Source: Bacillaceae bacterium UBA7792
GTDB lineage: Bacteria; Bacillota; Bacilli; Bacillales; Cytobacillaceae
Direction: 5' to 3'
DNA length: 16,453 nucleotides
NCBI GenBank assembly: GCA_002480735.1
Contig: DLCS01000082.1
Coordinates: 16,012-32,464, forward strand
Shown here: in pieces, positions 1-8,274 of the stretch
Layout: every line of letters begins with the position of its first letter
How positions within the stretch are numbered: position 1 is the first letter of the stretch
The notes under the pieces: generated by a model
What the model saw: the letters and a program-made list of their open reading frames with translations, nothing else
Databases searched by the model: none
What the model was told of the DNA's origin: nothing
Made by a program: the position numbers and the translations under genes

Positions 1-360
1 AGAGAGCCCGCAATCTGTTATTTCCATTCACAAATATGGTTCAATATTATTGGAATGATTCGTGAGGATGGAATTTACTATTATTGTAATTTAAGCTCAC
101 CGTTTATCTTTGATGGTGAAGCTTTAAAATATATCGATTATGATCTAGATATTAAAGTCTATCCTGATATGACCTTTAATTTACTGGACGAGGACGAATA
201 TGAGCGCCACCGTAAGGAAATGAAGTATCCAGAAGTGATAGACCAAATATTAAAGGCGAATGTGGATAAATTAATTCGCTGGATTCGTCAAAGAAAAGGT
301 CCATTCGCTCCGGACTTTATTGATATTTGGTATGAAAGATATTTAACTTACAGACGCTAA
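1..360 (+). CDS. ygaC: YgaC/NtdP family nucleoside tri/diphosphatase (UPF0374/DUF402), 5'-truncated by window edge
   Basis: The reading frame is open from base 1, before the first in-window ATG at 55, so this is the C-terminal 119 residues of a longer protein. The family is usually about 176 residues, so roughly 57 are missing upstream. Family-typical stretches are the [40 protein letters not shown] and [15 protein letters not shown] segments. Members hydrolyse nucleoside tri- and diphosphates with a divalent metal and act in the cytosol; the acidic residues of YDLD and DEDEYE are the sort that bind the metal. The next gene downstream is ygaD, as in B. subtilis from memory. A hairpin terminator follows 24 bases after the stop. 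Family assignment is very secure from sequence resemblance; the reaction is known from the family, not shown here. Confidence 0.93.
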   Translation, partial: REPAICYFHSQIWFNIIGMIREDGIYYYCNLSSPFIFDGEALKYIDYDLDIKVYPDMTFNLLDEDEYERHRKEMKYPEVIDQILKANVDKLIRWIRQRKGPFAPDFIDIWYERYLTYRR

Positions 361-384
361 GAATGGAAAAAGCTTGAGATTACG

Positions 385-417
385 CCTGTTGACATCGTTT
401 CAACAGGTTCATTTTTT
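385..417 (+). terminator. Intrinsic terminator of ygaC
   Basis: An 8-bp perfect stem (CCTGTTGA at 385-392 with TCAACAGG at 400-407) and a 7-base loop are followed by TTCATTTTTT. The T run starts three bases after the stem. The 3' arm and T run are then repeated in tandem downstream (see the repeat at 402-484). Confidence 0.8.
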
Positions 418-484
418 GAAATGAACAGGTTCATTTTTTGAAATGAACAGGTTCATTTTTTGAAATGAATGGGTTCATTTTTTT
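402..484 (+). repeat. 22-bp tandem repeat, three exact copies plus a degenerate partial fourth
   Basis: Units at 402-423, 424-445 and 446-467 are identical and begin AACAGGTTCATTTTTTGAAA; a fourth copy from 468 is altered and fades out at about 484. Each unit contains the 3' stem arm and T run of the ygaC terminator. The unit is also self-complementary: GTTCATTT pairs with AAATGAAC around a TTTG loop (8 bp). The array may therefore give several alternative terminator 3' arms or a string of small hairpins. Exact identity suggests recent slippage or duplication. Confidence 0.9.
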
Positions 485-492
485 AGAAACTA

Positions 493-588
493 TTATATTT
501 TGTCGTTGAGCGACGTATCGCCTTATACGTGTACGTTCATTAAGTTATTCGTACCGAATAAAACCCATTCACGCACACGTATAAGGCT
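493..588. repeat. Palindromic intergenic repeat, copy 1
   Basis: This 96-bp segment aligns without gaps to 14688-14783, with 79 of 96 positions identical by hand count. It contains a 17-bp inverted repeat with one mismatch: GCCTTATACGTGTACGT at 520-536 and its complement at 571-587. The 34-base loop holds a smaller perfect hairpin, TATTCG-tac-CGAATA, at 546-560. The left arm and the loop core (TTCGTACCGAATAAAACC) are identical in both copies. It has no coding potential and lies 55 bases before the ygaD start codon. I do not recognise a named family; it resembles a REP/MITE-type dispersed element. Confidence 0.85.
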
Positions 589-642
589 GCATTTAAGATA
601 TCATTTGAAAAATAGAGAGTTTTCATCTAGGGGGAAAACAGG

Positions 643-2391
643 TTGGGCAGTATACGCAGATATATGAAGTTTGTGGCGCCATATCGAGTTCAAATCTTTG
701 GGACAATTGTTATCGGCATCATCAAGTTTGCCATTCCCTTACTCACGCCACTATTAATTAAATATGTCCTCGATGATATCGTTGGCAACGACCTATTATC
801 CATGGATGAAAAGGTCACAAAGCTTGTTGTTGTGATGTCTATAATGTCTATTATTTTTCTGATTCTACGTCCACCGATCGAGTATTATCGACAATATTTC
901 GCACAATGGACCTCAAGCAGAATTTTATATGATATTCGAGATAAATTGTTCACTCATATCCAAAAGCTAAGCTTTAAGTATTATTCCAATACAAAAGCGG
1001 GAGAGGTTATTTCTCGGGTCATTAATGATGTCGAACAAACGAAGGTATTTGTCATTACTGGACTAATGAATTTGTGGCTGGACTTGGCCACGATCGTGAT
1101 CGCTGTCATCATTATGCTGACGATGGATGTTTCCTTGACCATCGTTTCTGTTATTCTTTTTCCGTTTTATGCCTTTTCCATTAAGTACTTTTTCGGGAAT
1201 TTGCGAAGCTTAACAAGAAAACGGTCACAGGCGCTTGCAGAGGTTCAAAGCTATCTGCATGAGCGTGTTCAAGGAATGCCGGTGATTAAAAGCTTTGCGA
1301 TTGAGGATGAGGAACAAAAGCGTTTTGATGCGCAAAATAGTAATTTTCTTACCAAGGCAATTGACCACACAAGGTGGAATGCCAAAGCATTTGCCGTAGT
1401 TAATACGATTACGGATATTGCCCCACTTCTTGTTATTGGCTTCTCCGGCTATCAGGCGATCAAAGGAGAGCTTTCAGTTGGAGAAATGGCTGCTTTTATT
1501 GCCTATATTGATCGTCTGTACAATCCATTAAGGAGATTGGTCAATTCTTCTACCACTTTGACTCAATCATTTGCTTCAATGGACCGGGTATTTGAATTTA
1601 TGGACGAGAAATATGATATTGATGACCGTCCTGATGCCATTCCTTGTGAGCATGTAAAGGGGCATATCAAAATAGAAAATGTAAGCTTTGCTTATGATGA
1701 AAAGGAAGAAAAGGTTCTAAAGAATATTTCTCTTGATGTGAGCCCGGGAGAGACGATTGCTCTTGTTGGGATGAGTGGCGGCGGTAAATCCTCTCTAGTC
1801 AGTTTGATTCCAAGATTTTATGATGTGACAGAAGGAAGAATTCTCCTTGATGGGGTGGATATTCGCTCCCTCAAAGTTCGGACACTTAGGGATAAAATCG
1901 GGATGGTTTTACAGGACAATATCCTCTTCAGCGAATCAGTTAAATCAAATATCTTGATTGGAAAGCCAGATGCAACCGATGAAGAAGTATTAGAAGCTGC
2001 AAAGGCGGCCAATGCTCATGAATTTATTATGAATTTGCCAGAAGGATATGATACAAAGGTTGGAGAACGAGGAGTCAAGCTCTCAGGTGGACAGAAGCAG
2101 CGTGTAGCTATTGCACGGGTTTTTATTAAGAATCCTCCGATTCTAATTCTTGATGAAGCAACCTCGGCATTGGATTTAGAAAGTGAGCATTTGATTCAGG
2201 AAGCACTAGAAAAGCTAACAAAAAATCGAACCACCTTTATTGTTGCTCACCGACTTTCAACGATTACACATGCCGATCGGATTGTATTAATCGAGAACGG
2301 TGAAATCGTAGAAATTGGGAAACATCATGAACTAATGGAAAAACAGGGGAATTATTATAAGCTATTTCAAATTCAACAGCTCGAAAATTGA
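643..2391 (+). CDS. ygaD: ABC exporter half-transporter YgaD (fused membrane domain and ATPase)
   Basis: This 582-residue protein has an N-terminal type-1 exporter membrane domain (about residues 10-310, six predicted helices) and a C-terminal ATPase domain. The ATPase carries Walker A GMSGGGKS at 376-383, signature LSGGQ at 480-484, Walker B ILILDEA from 500 with Glu505, and a switch His in IVAHRLST. This is the MsbA/BmrA type, expected to act as a homodimer in the cell membrane and export lipids or hydrophobic compounds; the real substrate is unknown. The start is TTG at 643, supported by AGGGGG at 629-634 eight bases upstream and by the family N-terminus (MGSI.RY). It is monocistronic here, with a strong terminator after it. 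Close agreement with B. subtilis YgaD is from memory. Confidence 0.95.
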   Translation: MGSIRRYMKFVAPYRVQIFGTIVIGIIKFAIPLLTPLLIKYVLDDIVGNDLLSMDEKVTKLVVVMSIMSIIFLILRPPIEYYRQYFAQWTSSRILYDIRDKLFTHIQKLSFKYYSNTKAGEVISRVINDVEQTKVFVITGLMNLWLDLATIVIAVIIMLTMDVSLTIVSVILFPFYAFSIKYFFGNLRSLTRKRSQALAEVQSYLHERVQGMPVIKSFAIEDEEQKRFDAQNSNFLTKAIDHTRWNAKAFAVVNTITDIAPLLVIGFSGYQAIKGELSVGEMAAFIAYIDRLYNPLRRLVNSSTTLTQSFASMDRVFEFMDEKYDIDDRPDAIPCEHVKGHIKIENVSFAYDEKEEKVLKNISLDVSPGETIALVGMSGGGKSSLVSLIPRFYDVTEGRILLDGVDIRSLKVRTLRDKIGMVLQDNILFSESVKSNILIGKPDATDEEVLEAAKAANAHEFIMNLPEGYDTKVGERGVKLSGGQKQRVAIARVFIKNPPILILDEATSALDLESEHLIQEALEKLTKNRTTFIVAHRLSTITHADRIVLIENGEIVEIGKHHELMEKQGNYYKLFQIQQLEN

Positions 2392-2397
2392 CGAAAT

Positions 2398-2434
2398 AAG
2401 GATGTTAAGGCATATAGCTTTAGCGTCCTTTTTT
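2398..2434 (+). terminator. Intrinsic terminator of ygaD
   Basis: A 14-bp stem (2398-2411 with 2417-2430, counting two wobble pairs near the middle) closes a 5-base loop ATATA and ends in a run of six T at 2429-2434. It separates ygaD from the peptide importer operon. Confidence 0.88.
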
Positions 2435-2448
2435 CATATTCCGACAAA

Positions 2449-2490
2449 ATAATTCGGAAATTTTAGTATATAAAAATAATTCAGAAAAAT
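2449..2490 (+). promoter_or_regulatory. Two tandem CodY-like motifs upstream of the importer promoter
   Basis: Two similar 15-mers, at 2449-2463 (ATAATTCGGAAATTT) and 2476-2490 (ATAATTCAGAAAAAT), lie 27 bases apart. Against the CodY consensus AATTTTCWGAAAATT they match about 10 and 11 of 15. The downstream copy ends two bases before the predicted -35. CodY represses peptide uptake operons in rich medium in Bacillus, so the site makes sense, but the match is weak and the region is AT-rich. The first copy also overlaps an inverted repeat, TTCCGA/TCGGAA (2439-2444 and 2454-2459). Confidence 0.35.
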
Positions 2491-2492
2491 AG

Positions 2493-2521
2493 TGGACGGA
2501 ACTTTATTTCTTTTGTAAAAT
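2493..2521 (+). promoter_or_regulatory. Predicted SigA promoter of the peptide importer operon
   Basis: The -35 TGGACG (2493-2498, 4 of 6) and the -10 TAAAAT (2516-2521, 5 of 6) are separated by exactly 17 bases. The GTG start of the first gene lies 42 bases downstream of the -10. Confidence 0.55.
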
Positions 2522-2563
2522 GATGAATATTAGAGAAATAGAATTTTTGAAAGGGGTAAAGTT

Positions 2564-3556
2564 GTGACTCAAGCGCCAGTTTTAGATGTGAGAGAACTAA
2601 GAACCTCTTTTTTTTCTTCCGATGGGGAGATTCCTGCGGTTGATAATATTAGCTTTTCCGTAAAGAGAGGAGAAATCCTCGGCATTGTCGGTGAATCTGG
2701 CTGTGGTAAGAGTGTCACCTCTCTTTCCATTATGAAGCTAGTTCCGCAGCCTCCTGGAAAAATAGTTGGTGGGGAAATTCTTTTAAATGGAGAAGATATC
2801 GTTCCGGCTTCTGAAAGAAGAATGCGTCAAATTAGAGGGAATGATATCGCGATGATTTTTCAAGAGCCAATGACCTCCCTAAATCCATTATTCACCATTG
2901 GGAATCAGCTTACGGAAGGCATCATGCTACATAAAAAAGTGAAAAAGAAAGCGGCTACGAGGCTAGGGATTGACATGCTTAAGCTCGTGGGTCTGCCCCG
3001 GGCTGAAGAGATTATGAAGGAATATCCGCATCAGCTTTCCGGGGGAATGCGGCAAAGGGTAATGATTGCGATGGCCCTATCCTGTGATCCGAAGCTACTT
3101 ATCGCTGATGAACCAACAACTGCTTTGGATGTGACCATTCAGGCTCAGATTCTCTCATTAATGAAGGAACTAAATCGAAAGCTAGATACGGCCATCATTA
3201 TGATTACCCATGATTTAGGCGTTGTAGCTGAAATTTGTCAACGGGTGATTGTTATGTATGCGGGACAGGTTGTCGAGGAAGCAAGCGTAAGAGAAATCTT
3301 CAAAAATCCGAAGCATCCATACACCATCGGTTTACTAGAATCGGTCCCAGATGTGCGGGAGAAGAAAGAGAGATTATATTCCATCCCAGGAAATGTGCCA
3401 AGGCCAGGCTCCATTCATCAGGGCTGCCGTTTTGCAGCACGCTGTGATAAGGCCTTTGACCGTTGCTTTAACGAGAACCCGCCACTCTATCCATACGGAG
3501 ATCGGCATGCTGTTCGGTGCTTCCTGCATGAATCAGGAGGTGAAGCCCATGAGTGA
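2564..3556 (+). CDS. DppD-type peptide ABC importer ATPase
   Basis: This 330-residue protein is a cytosolic ATPase subunit of a dipeptide/oligopeptide importer. Motifs are Walker A GESGCGKS at 43-50, signature LSGGM at 158-162, and Walker B LLIADEP with Asp182-Glu183. The C-terminal peptide-transporter extension carries four cysteines (288, 294, 301, 319). The same pattern binds a [4Fe-4S] cluster in characterised DppD proteins. The start is GTG at 2564, with AAAGGGG six to seven bases upstream. It is the first gene of a five-gene operon and overlaps the second ATPase gene by 8 bases, which suggests coupled translation and a heterodimeric ATPase pair. Assignment to the Dpp/Opp ATPase family is secure; the exact substrate is inferred from the binding protein. 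Confidence 0.92.
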   Translation: MTQAPVLDVRELRTSFFSSDGEIPAVDNISFSVKRGEILGIVGESGCGKSVTSLSIMKLVPQPPGKIVGGEILLNGEDIVPASERRMRQIRGNDIAMIFQEPMTSLNPLFTIGNQLTEGIMLHKKVKKKAATRLGIDMLKLVGLPRAEEIMKEYPHQLSGGMRQRVMIAMALSCDPKLLIADEPTTALDVTIQAQILSLMKELNRKLDTAIIMITHDLGVVAEICQRVIVMYAGQVVEEASVREIFKNPKHPYTIGLLESVPDVREKKERLYSIPGNVPRPGSIHQGCRFAARCDKAFDRCFNENPPLYPYGDRHAVRCFLHESGGEAHE

Positions 3557-4532
3557 TGTGTTGTTAAAGGTAGATAACCTGAAGAAATACTTCCCTATCA
3601 AAGGCGGAATATTTGGCAAAAGGATAGGGGAAGTGAAGGCAGTTGATGATGTTAGCTTCTATGTGAAAAAGGGGGAAACCCTTGGTCTTGTAGGAGAATC
3701 AGGCTGTGGAAAATCAACTACCGGACGAGCGCTAATGAGATTAATAGAGCCGACAGAGGGACAGGTGCTCTTTGAAGGGAAAGACTTGACGAAGCTAAAT
3801 GCTGAGGAAATGAGGCGCATGAGAAAGGAAATTCAAATGGTCTTCCAAGATCCATTCGCTTCTTTAAACCCGCGACACACGATCCAGAAAATTCTTGAAG
3901 AGCCTCTCATTGTTCATGGAATCAAGGACAAGATGGAGCGAAAACGGAGGGTGAAGGAAATGCTGGAGGTGGTAGGGTTAAATAGCTATCACGCAAAGCG
4001 CTACCCTCATCAATTTAGCGGCGGACAAAGACAGCGTATAGGGATTGCCCGCGCCCTAATGACAAAGCCAAAACTCATTATAGCGGATGAACCCGTGTCT
4101 GCACTAGATGTTTCGATTCAGTCTCAGGTTTTGAATCTACTTGAGGATCTTCAGAAGGAGTTTCAACTAACCTATATTTTTATTGCCCATGATCTCGGGG
4201 TAGTCAAGCATATAAGTGATCGAATAGGGGTTATGTATTTAGGAAGATTAGTAGAAATGACCGAGGCAGAAAGGCTGTATGAAAAGCCTTCCCATCCATA
4301 CACGAAGGCCTTACTTGCATCCATTCCAATCCCGGATCCAGATGTACAGAAGGAAAGTGAATTGTTAATGGGGGATCTGCCGAGTCCATCCAACCCTCCT
4401 AAGGGTTGTGCTTTCCATACCCGCTGTAGTGAATGTATGGAGGTTTGTAAAACGGTAAGACCAGAACTTAAGGAGATAGAACCAGGTCATTTTGCTGCTT
4501 GTCATTTATTTAACAGTGATAATCAGCATTGA
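3549..4532 (+). CDS. DppF-type peptide ABC importer ATPase
   Basis: This is the second ATPase subunit, 327 residues. Motifs are Walker A GESGCGKS at 49-56, signature FSGGQ at 156-160, and Walker B LIIADEP with Asp180-Glu181. Cysteines 287, 293, 300 and 318 have the same spacing (6, 7, 18) as in the partner ATPase, so both may hold an iron-sulfur cluster. The reading frame stays open upstream to 3351, but ATG 3549 is preferred because AGGAGG at 3535-3540 lies eight bases before it and the protein then begins at the normal place for the family. The first 8 bases overlap the end of the upstream ATPase gene. It is expected to pair with that ATPase on the inner face of the two permeases. Confidence 0.92.
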   Translation: MSDVLLKVDNLKKYFPIKGGIFGKRIGEVKAVDDVSFYVKKGETLGLVGESGCGKSTTGRALMRLIEPTEGQVLFEGKDLTKLNAEEMRRMRKEIQMVFQDPFASLNPRHTIQKILEEPLIVHGIKDKMERKRRVKEMLEVVGLNSYHAKRYPHQFSGGQRQRIGIARALMTKPKLIIADEPVSALDVSIQSQVLNLLEDLQKEFQLTYIFIAHDLGVVKHISDRIGVMYLGRLVEMTEAERLYEKPSHPYTKALLASIPIPDPDVQKESELLMGDLPSPSNPPKGCAFHTRCSECMEVCKTVRPELKEIEPGHFAACHLFNSDNQH

Positions 4533-4579
4533 TGATAAAGAGGGAGAAATATTCTCAAAAAAAACAAAGGGGGATCAAC

Positions 4580-6196
4580 ATGCGACAACGGAAAGGAATT
4601 TGGGCAGTTGTATTCTTATTAGTGCTTTCCTTGGCTTTGGTAGGATGTGCTAAGGATAAAGCAGGCAATGATGCCAAGGAACCGAAGGATAATGATGATG
4701 GGAAATCAACCGAGGAAACTGCTTCTGGTGGGCAGCTTGTCTTCGGGCGTGGAGGAGACTCTACTTCCCTTGACCCTGCTACTACTACAGAAGGGGAAGC
4801 ATTTAAAGTTACACAGAATCTCTATGAAACTTTGATTAACTTTGGTCCGCAGGATACAGAAATTCATCCGGGCCTTGCCACAGAGTGGGAGCAAAGTGAA
4901 GACGGATTAAAGCATACGCTTAAGCTTCGCGAAGGCGTAAAGTTCCATGATGGCACAGACTTCAACGCAGACGCAGTCGTATTTAACTTTGAGCGTTGGA
5001 AATCAGGAACTGGCGAAGAGTTCCCTTACTACAGCTCCCAATTTGGGGATAGAATTGCAGAGGTCAAAGCGGTTGATGAGTATACCGTCGAGTTCACATT
5101 AACCGCACCAATTGCACCATTTTACAAAAATCTAGCGATGTCACCATTTGGAATTGCTAGCCCAGCAGCTGTTGAGCAGCACGGGGAAAATTTCTTCAAA
5201 AACCCAGTTGGAACAGGTCCATTCAAATTTAAGGAATGGAAGGAAAACGATCGCATCACGATTGTGAAAAATGAAGAGTATTGGCAGGAAGGATTACCAA
5301 AGCTTGATGAGGTTATTTTCAGAGTTATTCCTGAGAACTCCGCTCGTCTGAATGCGCTCATGTCAGGCGAGGTTGATTTGATTGATGGAGTGAATTTCAG
5401 TGATAAGGAGACCATTGATGGCAACCCGGACCTTCAAGTGTTTGAACGTCCTTCATTGAATATTGGCTATCTAGGGTTAACGTCTACACGTAAGCCACTT
5501 GATAACAAGCTAGTGCGTCAAGCACTGAACTATGCGGTTAATAAGCAAGCGCTCATCGATGCATTTTATGCCGGTGCAGCGGAACCAGCAATCAACCCGA
5601 TGCCGCCAGTAGTGGCTGGCTACAATCCAGATGTGAAGGATTATGATTACAATCCAGCGAAGGCAAAGGAACTTCTTGCTGAAGCGGGGTATCCTGATGG
5701 ATTCGAGATGGAACTATGGGCTATGCCAGTTCCGCGACCATATATGCCAGAGGGACAAAAGGTAGCCGAAGCACTACAAAATATGTTTGCTGAAATTGGG
5801 GTCAAAGCGGAAATTGTAACGTATGAATGGGGTACTTACCTCGATAAAGCAGCGAATGGAGAAGCAGATACCTTCCTTCTTGGCTGGACCGGGGATAATG
5901 GAGATGCGGATAACTTCCTATATGTACTTCTAGATGAGGATTCGATTGGGTCCAACAACTACTCCTATTACAAGAATGCGGAGGTCCACGAGTTGCTTCT
6001 GAAAGCACAAGCCAGCCCAGACCAGGCTGAGCGTGAGGAGCTATACAAGCAGGCACAGGTCATTATTAAGGACGATGCACCGTGGATTCCATTAGTTCAC
6101 TCTACCCCACTATTAGCAGGTAGATCAGATATTTCCAATTTCTTACCTCATCCGACAGGCTCTGATTTACTATCATCTGTTGAATACACGAAATAA
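4580..6196 (+). CDS. DppA-type dipeptide-binding lipoprotein (family 5 solute-binding protein)
   Basis: This 538-residue extracellular lipoprotein captures substrate for the importer. The N-terminus has a basic start, a hydrophobic stretch and a lipobox LVGC, giving lipidated Cys23. A low-complexity Lys/Asp/Glu-rich linker follows. The body is a family 5 binding protein with DppA-like segments: AMPVPRPYMP around Arg386 and GWTGDNGDADNF with Asp439. These match the E. coli DppA residues recalled as Arg355 and Asp408, which hold the carboxylate and amino ends of a dipeptide, and the 53-residue spacing is identical. The start is ATG 4580, with AAAGGGGG six bases upstream; an in-frame TTG at 4529 would place 17 charged residues before the signal peptide. 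A terminator follows the gene before the permeases. Heme or other ligands are also possible for this family. Confidence 0.9.
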   Translation: MRQRKGIWAVVFLLVLSLALVGCAKDKAGNDAKEPKDNDDGKSTEETASGGQLVFGRGGDSTSLDPATTTEGEAFKVTQNLYETLINFGPQDTEIHPGLATEWEQSEDGLKHTLKLREGVKFHDGTDFNADAVVFNFERWKSGTGEEFPYYSSQFGDRIAEVKAVDEYTVEFTLTAPIAPFYKNLAMSPFGIASPAAVEQHGENFFKNPVGTGPFKFKEWKENDRITIVKNEEYWQEGLPKLDEVIFRVIPENSARLNALMSGEVDLIDGVNFSDKETIDGNPDLQVFERPSLNIGYLGLTSTRKPLDNKLVRQALNYAVNKQALIDAFYAGAAEPAINPMPPVVAGYNPDVKDYDYNPAKAKELLAEAGYPDGFEMELWAMPVPRPYMPEGQKVAEALQNMFAEIGVKAEIVTYEWGTYLDKAANGEADTFLLGWTGDNGDADNFLYVLLDEDSIGSNNYSYYKNAEVHELLLKAQASPDQAEREELYKQAQVIIKDDAPWIPLVHSTPLLAGRSDISNFLPHPTGSDLLSSVEYTK

Positions 6197-6262
6197 GCCC
6201 TTTTCTTAAAAAAGGCTGTCTAAATAGCAACCATTACTTAAATAGCCAAAATAAAGGTAGAG

Positions 6263-6299
6263 GAAAAGGGGGTTGAAAGAATGACTCCCTTTTCTTTTT
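6263..6299 (+). terminator. Internal terminator between binding-protein and permease genes
   Basis: A 12-bp stem (6263-6274 with 6283-6294, including two wobble pairs) with an 8-base loop is followed by five T. It ends 14 bases before the first permease start. No promoter is obvious between the binding-protein stop and the permease, so partial read-through would supply the permeases at a lower level than the binding protein. Confidence 0.75.
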
Positions 6300-6313
6300 A
6301 GAGAGGTGTATAT

Positions 6314-7318
6314 ATGCTTTCTTATACGATCAAACGCCTTCTATCATCAATACCAGTTTTAATAGGTCTTATATTAATTGTCTCTTTCATGATTAGGGCG
6401 ATTCCAGGAAATCCAGCACGGATGATTCTTGGACAATTAGCCACTGAGGAAGCGGTAGCAACCTTAACGAAGCAGCTTGGCCTTGATCAGCCTTGGTATC
6501 TCCAATTTTTTCAATATCTAGGAAACCTATTAACGGGAGATTTAGGGGTGTCCTTAAGGACGAAATCGCCAATCAGTGAGGAGATCTGGCCTTTCTTAGC
6601 GGCAACAGCGGAGCTCGCCTTCTGTGCGATGCTGATTGCTATCGTAATCGGTGTCAATGCAGGAATTATCAGTGCATGGTTCCAAAACTCCTGGTTTGAC
6701 TATATCGCTATGATTCTTGCCCTAATTGGTGTATCGATGCCGATCTTCTGGTTAGGGTTAATGGAGCAATGGGTGTTTGCGATTAAGCTTGACTGGCTGC
6801 CGACCTCTGGCAGGGAAAACGTTCGAGATCCGATCGAGTCGATGACCAATTTCTACATCATCGATACCTTGCTGCAAGGTGATTTTGAACAGCTCTGGGT
6901 AGTTGTGAAGCACCTAATACTACCAAGTGTTGCGCTGGCGACGATCCCGATGGCGATCATCGCTAGAATTACTCGTTCGACCATGCTTGAAGTGATGAAG
7001 TCTGATTTTATTCGCACGGCAAGAGCAAAAGGGCTTCGTATGTTCTGGGTCGTGTACAAGCATTCCTTGAAAAATGCAATCATCCCTGTTCTGACCATCA
7101 TCGGCTTACAGACGGGACTGCTTTTGGGAGGAGCAATCTTAACAGAGACGATATTTAGCTGGCCTGGAATTGGTCGCTATATATACGAAGCAATTAATTA
7201 TCGTGATTATCCAGTCATTCAGTCAGGTATTCTGATTATTGCGTTGGTTTTTGTCACTATTAACTTAATTGTTGACCTATTATATGCAGCTATTGATCCG
7301 AGAATTAAATATGATTAG
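6314..7318 (+). CDS. DppB-type peptide ABC importer permease
   Basis: This 334-residue integral membrane protein is one of the two pore-forming subunits of the importer. It starts with the typical YTIKRLL..IPVL..L helix and the IPGNPAR motif just after it. About six membrane helices are predicted. The EAA-type coupling loop that docks the ATPases lies near residues 226-240 (E.MKSDFIRTARAKG). The ending (DLLYAAIDPRIKYD) is normal for the family. Start ATG 6314 has AGAGGTG a few bases upstream. It lies after an internal terminator and 15 bases before the partner permease gene. NikB-type nickel permeases are close relatives, but the operon's DppA-like binding protein argues for peptides. Confidence 0.92.
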   Translation: MLSYTIKRLLSSIPVLIGLILIVSFMIRAIPGNPARMILGQLATEEAVATLTKQLGLDQPWYLQFFQYLGNLLTGDLGVSLRTKSPISEEIWPFLAATAELAFCAMLIAIVIGVNAGIISAWFQNSWFDYIAMILALIGVSMPIFWLGLMEQWVFAIKLDWLPTSGRENVRDPIESMTNFYIIDTLLQGDFEQLWVVVKHLILPSVALATIPMAIIARITRSTMLEVMKSDFIRTARAKGLRMFWVVYKHSLKNAIIPVLTIIGLQTGLLLGGAILTETIFSWPGIGRYIYEAINYRDYPVIQSGILIIALVFVTINLIVDLLYAAIDPRIKYD

Positions 7319-7333
7319 GTAGGGGGAGAGGAT

Positions 7334-8233
7334 ATGGAGCTTACAACGAATAAGAATGCTCAGCTGCCGATTGAACCAATAGAAGAAAAAGCTGTCTCCC
7401 CCTGGTTAGAGGCTTGGAGGAGCTTTCGAAAAAATAAAATCGCTGTGGCCGGAACGGTTATTGTCTTATTTTTTATCGTGGTAGCAATTATTGCACCGGT
7501 TATTGCTCCAGAAGGGATTAATGAACAGAAGCTAGCAAAACGTCTATTATCCCCTTCGAGTGAGCATTGGTTTGGGACGGATGATTTTGGACGAGATATT
7601 TTTTCACGGGTGGTGTATGGGGCAAGAATTTCTCTATGGGTAGGGTTCGTAGCCGTAATGGGGTCGATTATTGTTGGTTGTCTCTTAGGGATTATTGCGG
7701 GCTATTATGGAAGATGGGTGGATGCTGTTATTTCGCGCTTCTTCGATATTTTGCTCGCATTTCCAAGTATTTTGTTGGCGATTGCCATTGTCTCTGTCCT
7801 AGGACCATCCTTGAAAAATGCCCTTATTGCGATTGCGATCATTAATGTACCGAACTTTGGACGCCTAATCCGTTCTCGTGTATTAAGCGTAAAGCAAGAG
7901 GAATATATCGTGGCCGCAAGAGCGGTTGGAATGAAAAATAGTCGTATCCTCTTTCATCATGTGCTGCCGAATAGTGTGGCACCCATCATTGTTCAAGGAA
8001 CATTAGCGATTGCAACGGCAATCATAGAAGCAGCTGCGCTAGGCTTCTTGGGCTTAGGTGCAGGGGCTCCAAATCCTGAATGGGGGAAAATGCTAGCGGA
8101 TGCGAGGCCATTTTTAATCCAAGCGCCATGGACGATGGTCTTTCCTGGCATTGCGATCATGCTTACCGTCTTAGGCTTTAACCTAATGGGGGATGGACTG
8201 AGGGATGCACTAGATCCACGGATGAAAAACTAG
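7334..8233 (+). CDS. DppC-type peptide ABC importer permease
   Basis: This 299-residue protein is the second membrane subunit. After a cytosolic N-terminus (SPWLEAWRSFRKNKIAVAG, the usual lead-in of DppC/OppC proteins) come about six membrane helices. It carries the family segment HWFGTDDFGRDIFSRVVYGARISL and an EAA loop (KQEEYIVAARAVGM). The ending GDGLRDALDPRMKN is typical. Length agrees with E. coli DppC (about 300). ATG 7334 is preceded by AGGGGGAGAGG. It is the last gene of the operon; 15 bases after its stop begins a perfect 12-bp hairpin shared with the converging ygaE gene. Confidence 0.92.
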   Translation: MELTTNKNAQLPIEPIEEKAVSPWLEAWRSFRKNKIAVAGTVIVLFFIVVAIIAPVIAPEGINEQKLAKRLLSPSSEHWFGTDDFGRDIFSRVVYGARISLWVGFVAVMGSIIVGCLLGIIAGYYGRWVDAVISRFFDILLAFPSILLAIAIVSVLGPSLKNALIAIAIINVPNFGRLIRSRVLSVKQEEYIVAARAVGMKNSRILFHHVLPNSVAPIIVQGTLAIATAIIEAAALGFLGLGAGAPNPEWGKMLADARPFLIQAPWTMVFPGIAIMLTVLGFNLMGDGLRDALDPRMKN

Positions 8234-8240
8234 GTAAACT

Positions 8241-8274
8241 AAAAAACGAGAGCAGCTGACTGGTCAGCTGCTCT
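8241..8274 (-). terminator. Terminator of ygaE, possibly shared with the converging importer operon
   Basis: A perfect 12-bp stem (8249-8260 with 8263-8274) has a loop of only two bases. Read on the minus strand it ends in CG and then six T (8246-8241), and the stem overlaps the ygaE stop codon. On the plus strand no T run follows, so it may stop plus-strand transcription only weakly. Confidence 0.82.

Noticed and set aside
402..484. Possible CRISPR array from regularly spaced repeats
   Set aside because: The units are contiguous with no unique spacers and no cas genes are present; it is a simple tandem repeat.
3351..3548. N-terminal extension of the second ATPase
   Set aside because: It overlaps the first ATPase by about 200 bases, does not resemble the family, and a perfect ribosome binding site marks ATG 3549.
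4529..4579. Upstream TTG start for the binding protein
   Set aside because: It would put 17 charged residues before the lipoprotein signal peptide; AAAGGGGG serves ATG 4580.
5802..6056. 84-codon minus-strand frame inside the binding-protein gene
   Set aside because: It is a shadow of the conserved DppA-like coding sequence.
6194..6215. Hairpin right after the binding-protein stop (AGCC...GGCT)
   Set aside because: Pairing is broken by bulges and no T run follows; the terminator at 6263-6299 is much better.
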